Position numbers and translations under genes: made by a program. The notes below the pieces were generated by a model. It saw nothing but the letters and a program-made list of their open reading frames with translations, was not told the DNA's origin and made no database searches. 13,819 nucleotides of DNA from NCBI GenBank assembly GCA_029946045.1, contig JAQSDS010000430.1, forward strand, positions 1-13,819. Reading direction: 5' to 3'. The DNA comes from Rhodoferax sp. Lineage in GTDB: Bacteria; Pseudomonadota; Gammaproteobacteria; Burkholderiales; Burkholderiaceae_C. Shown here in pieces: positions 13,482 through 13,819 of this stretch (within the stretch, counting starts at the first letter, position 1; each line of letters starts with the position of its first letter).

Positions 13482-13819
13482 TCACGCCAGCCAGCGTTTG
13501 CGGCGCTTGTAGCTCTTCACATCCTTGAAACTCTTGCGTTCGCCGCCGCCCATGCCCAGGTAAAACTCTTTCACGTCTTCGTTGTTGGCGAGGTCGCTGG
13601 CGACGCCGTCCATCACCACCCGGCCCGACTCCATGATGTAACCGTAGTCGGCGTATTTGAGGGCCATGTTGGTGTTTTGCTCGGCCAACAAGAAGGTCAC
13701 CTTTTCTTTGGTGTTGAGGTCTTTCACGATCTCGAACACCTCCTGCACAATCTGCGGCGCCAGTCCCATGGACGGCTCATCGAGCAGCACCATGCTGGGG
13801 TTGGTCATGAGCGCGCGGC
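13482..13819 (-). CDS. livF: Branched-chain amino acid-type ABC transporter ATP-binding protein, 5' end beyond the window
   Basis: Only the C-terminal 112 or so residues are present; the frame continues unbroken past 13819 (RAL precedes MTNPSMVLLDEPSMGLAP). The Walker B and D-loop region LLDEPSMGLAP and the H-loop-like LLAEQN are clear, followed by ADYGYIMESGRVVMDG, typical of LivF, one of the two ATPases of the high-affinity branched-chain amino acid (HAAT) transporter family. A basic tail, GERKSFKDVKSYKRRKRWLA, extends past the usual LivF end. Transporters of this family with CoA ligases alongside often import aromatic acids rather than amino acids (inference). The 5' part and the permeases lie outside. 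Confidence 0.9.
   Translation of the reverse strand, partial: RALMTNPSMVLLDEPSMGLAPQIVQEVFEIVKDLNTKEKVTFLLAEQNTNMALKYADYGYIMESGRVVMDGVASDLANNEDVKEFYLGMGGGERKSFKDVKSYKRRKRWLA

Overview
This GC-rich window reads as chromosomal DNA of a betaproteobacterium, most likely a member of the Comamonadaceae (Rhodoferax/Polaromonas/Acidovorax-like). The assignment rests on recall of protein families: the ArgB N- and C-termini, a short bvH-NS-type protein, DUF1840, the PHA_gran_rgn protein, and a LivF followed by a PaaK-like ligase. The species cannot be named from sequence alone. Coding density is high, and most genes form short operons separated by small intergenic gaps.

Layout. Positions 1-1918 (minus strand) hold argB, an MCE/MlaD-type lipid-transport protein and the first 18 codons of a likely lipoprotein that leaves the window. 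Positions 2100-2704 hold an H-NS-like gene on the minus strand behind an AT-rich leader with a good sigma70-type promoter. Positions 2705-10470 are the core of the window, a storage-lipid locus. It has a two-domain fatty acyl-CoA reductase (minus), then divergently a plus-strand operon of phasin, patatin-like lipase, TetR regulator and an uncharacterised TPR-like protein. These are followed by a WS/DGAT wax ester synthase (minus), a divergent acyl-CoA-binding protein (plus) and a PHA-granule-associated protein (minus). Positions 10471-10668 contain REP-like palindromes and a 19-bp tandem repeat. Positions 10669-12094 hold a predicted lipoprotein aminopeptidase (minus) and a DUF1840 protein (plus), whose start codons overlap on a CATG. 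A 101-bp element with 25-bp inverted ends fills 12100-12200. Positions 12200-13819 hold a PaaK-family CoA ligase and the 3' part of livF (minus), the edge of a branched-chain-amino-acid-type ABC transporter operon.

How the genes may work together (inference). The reductase would turn acyl-CoA into fatty alcohol, WS/DGAT would join the alcohol to another acyl-CoA to give wax ester (or make triacylglycerol), and the acyl-CoA-binding protein would carry or buffer the shared substrate. The phasin and the PHA_gran_rgn protein would coat granules, the patatin would hydrolyse stored or membrane lipid, and the TetR protein would control the set. The most interesting feature of the window is this compact association of wax-ester enzymes with PHA-type granule proteins and a bacterial acyl-CoA-binding protein. 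No rRNA, tRNA, CRISPR array, integrase or transposase gene was found.
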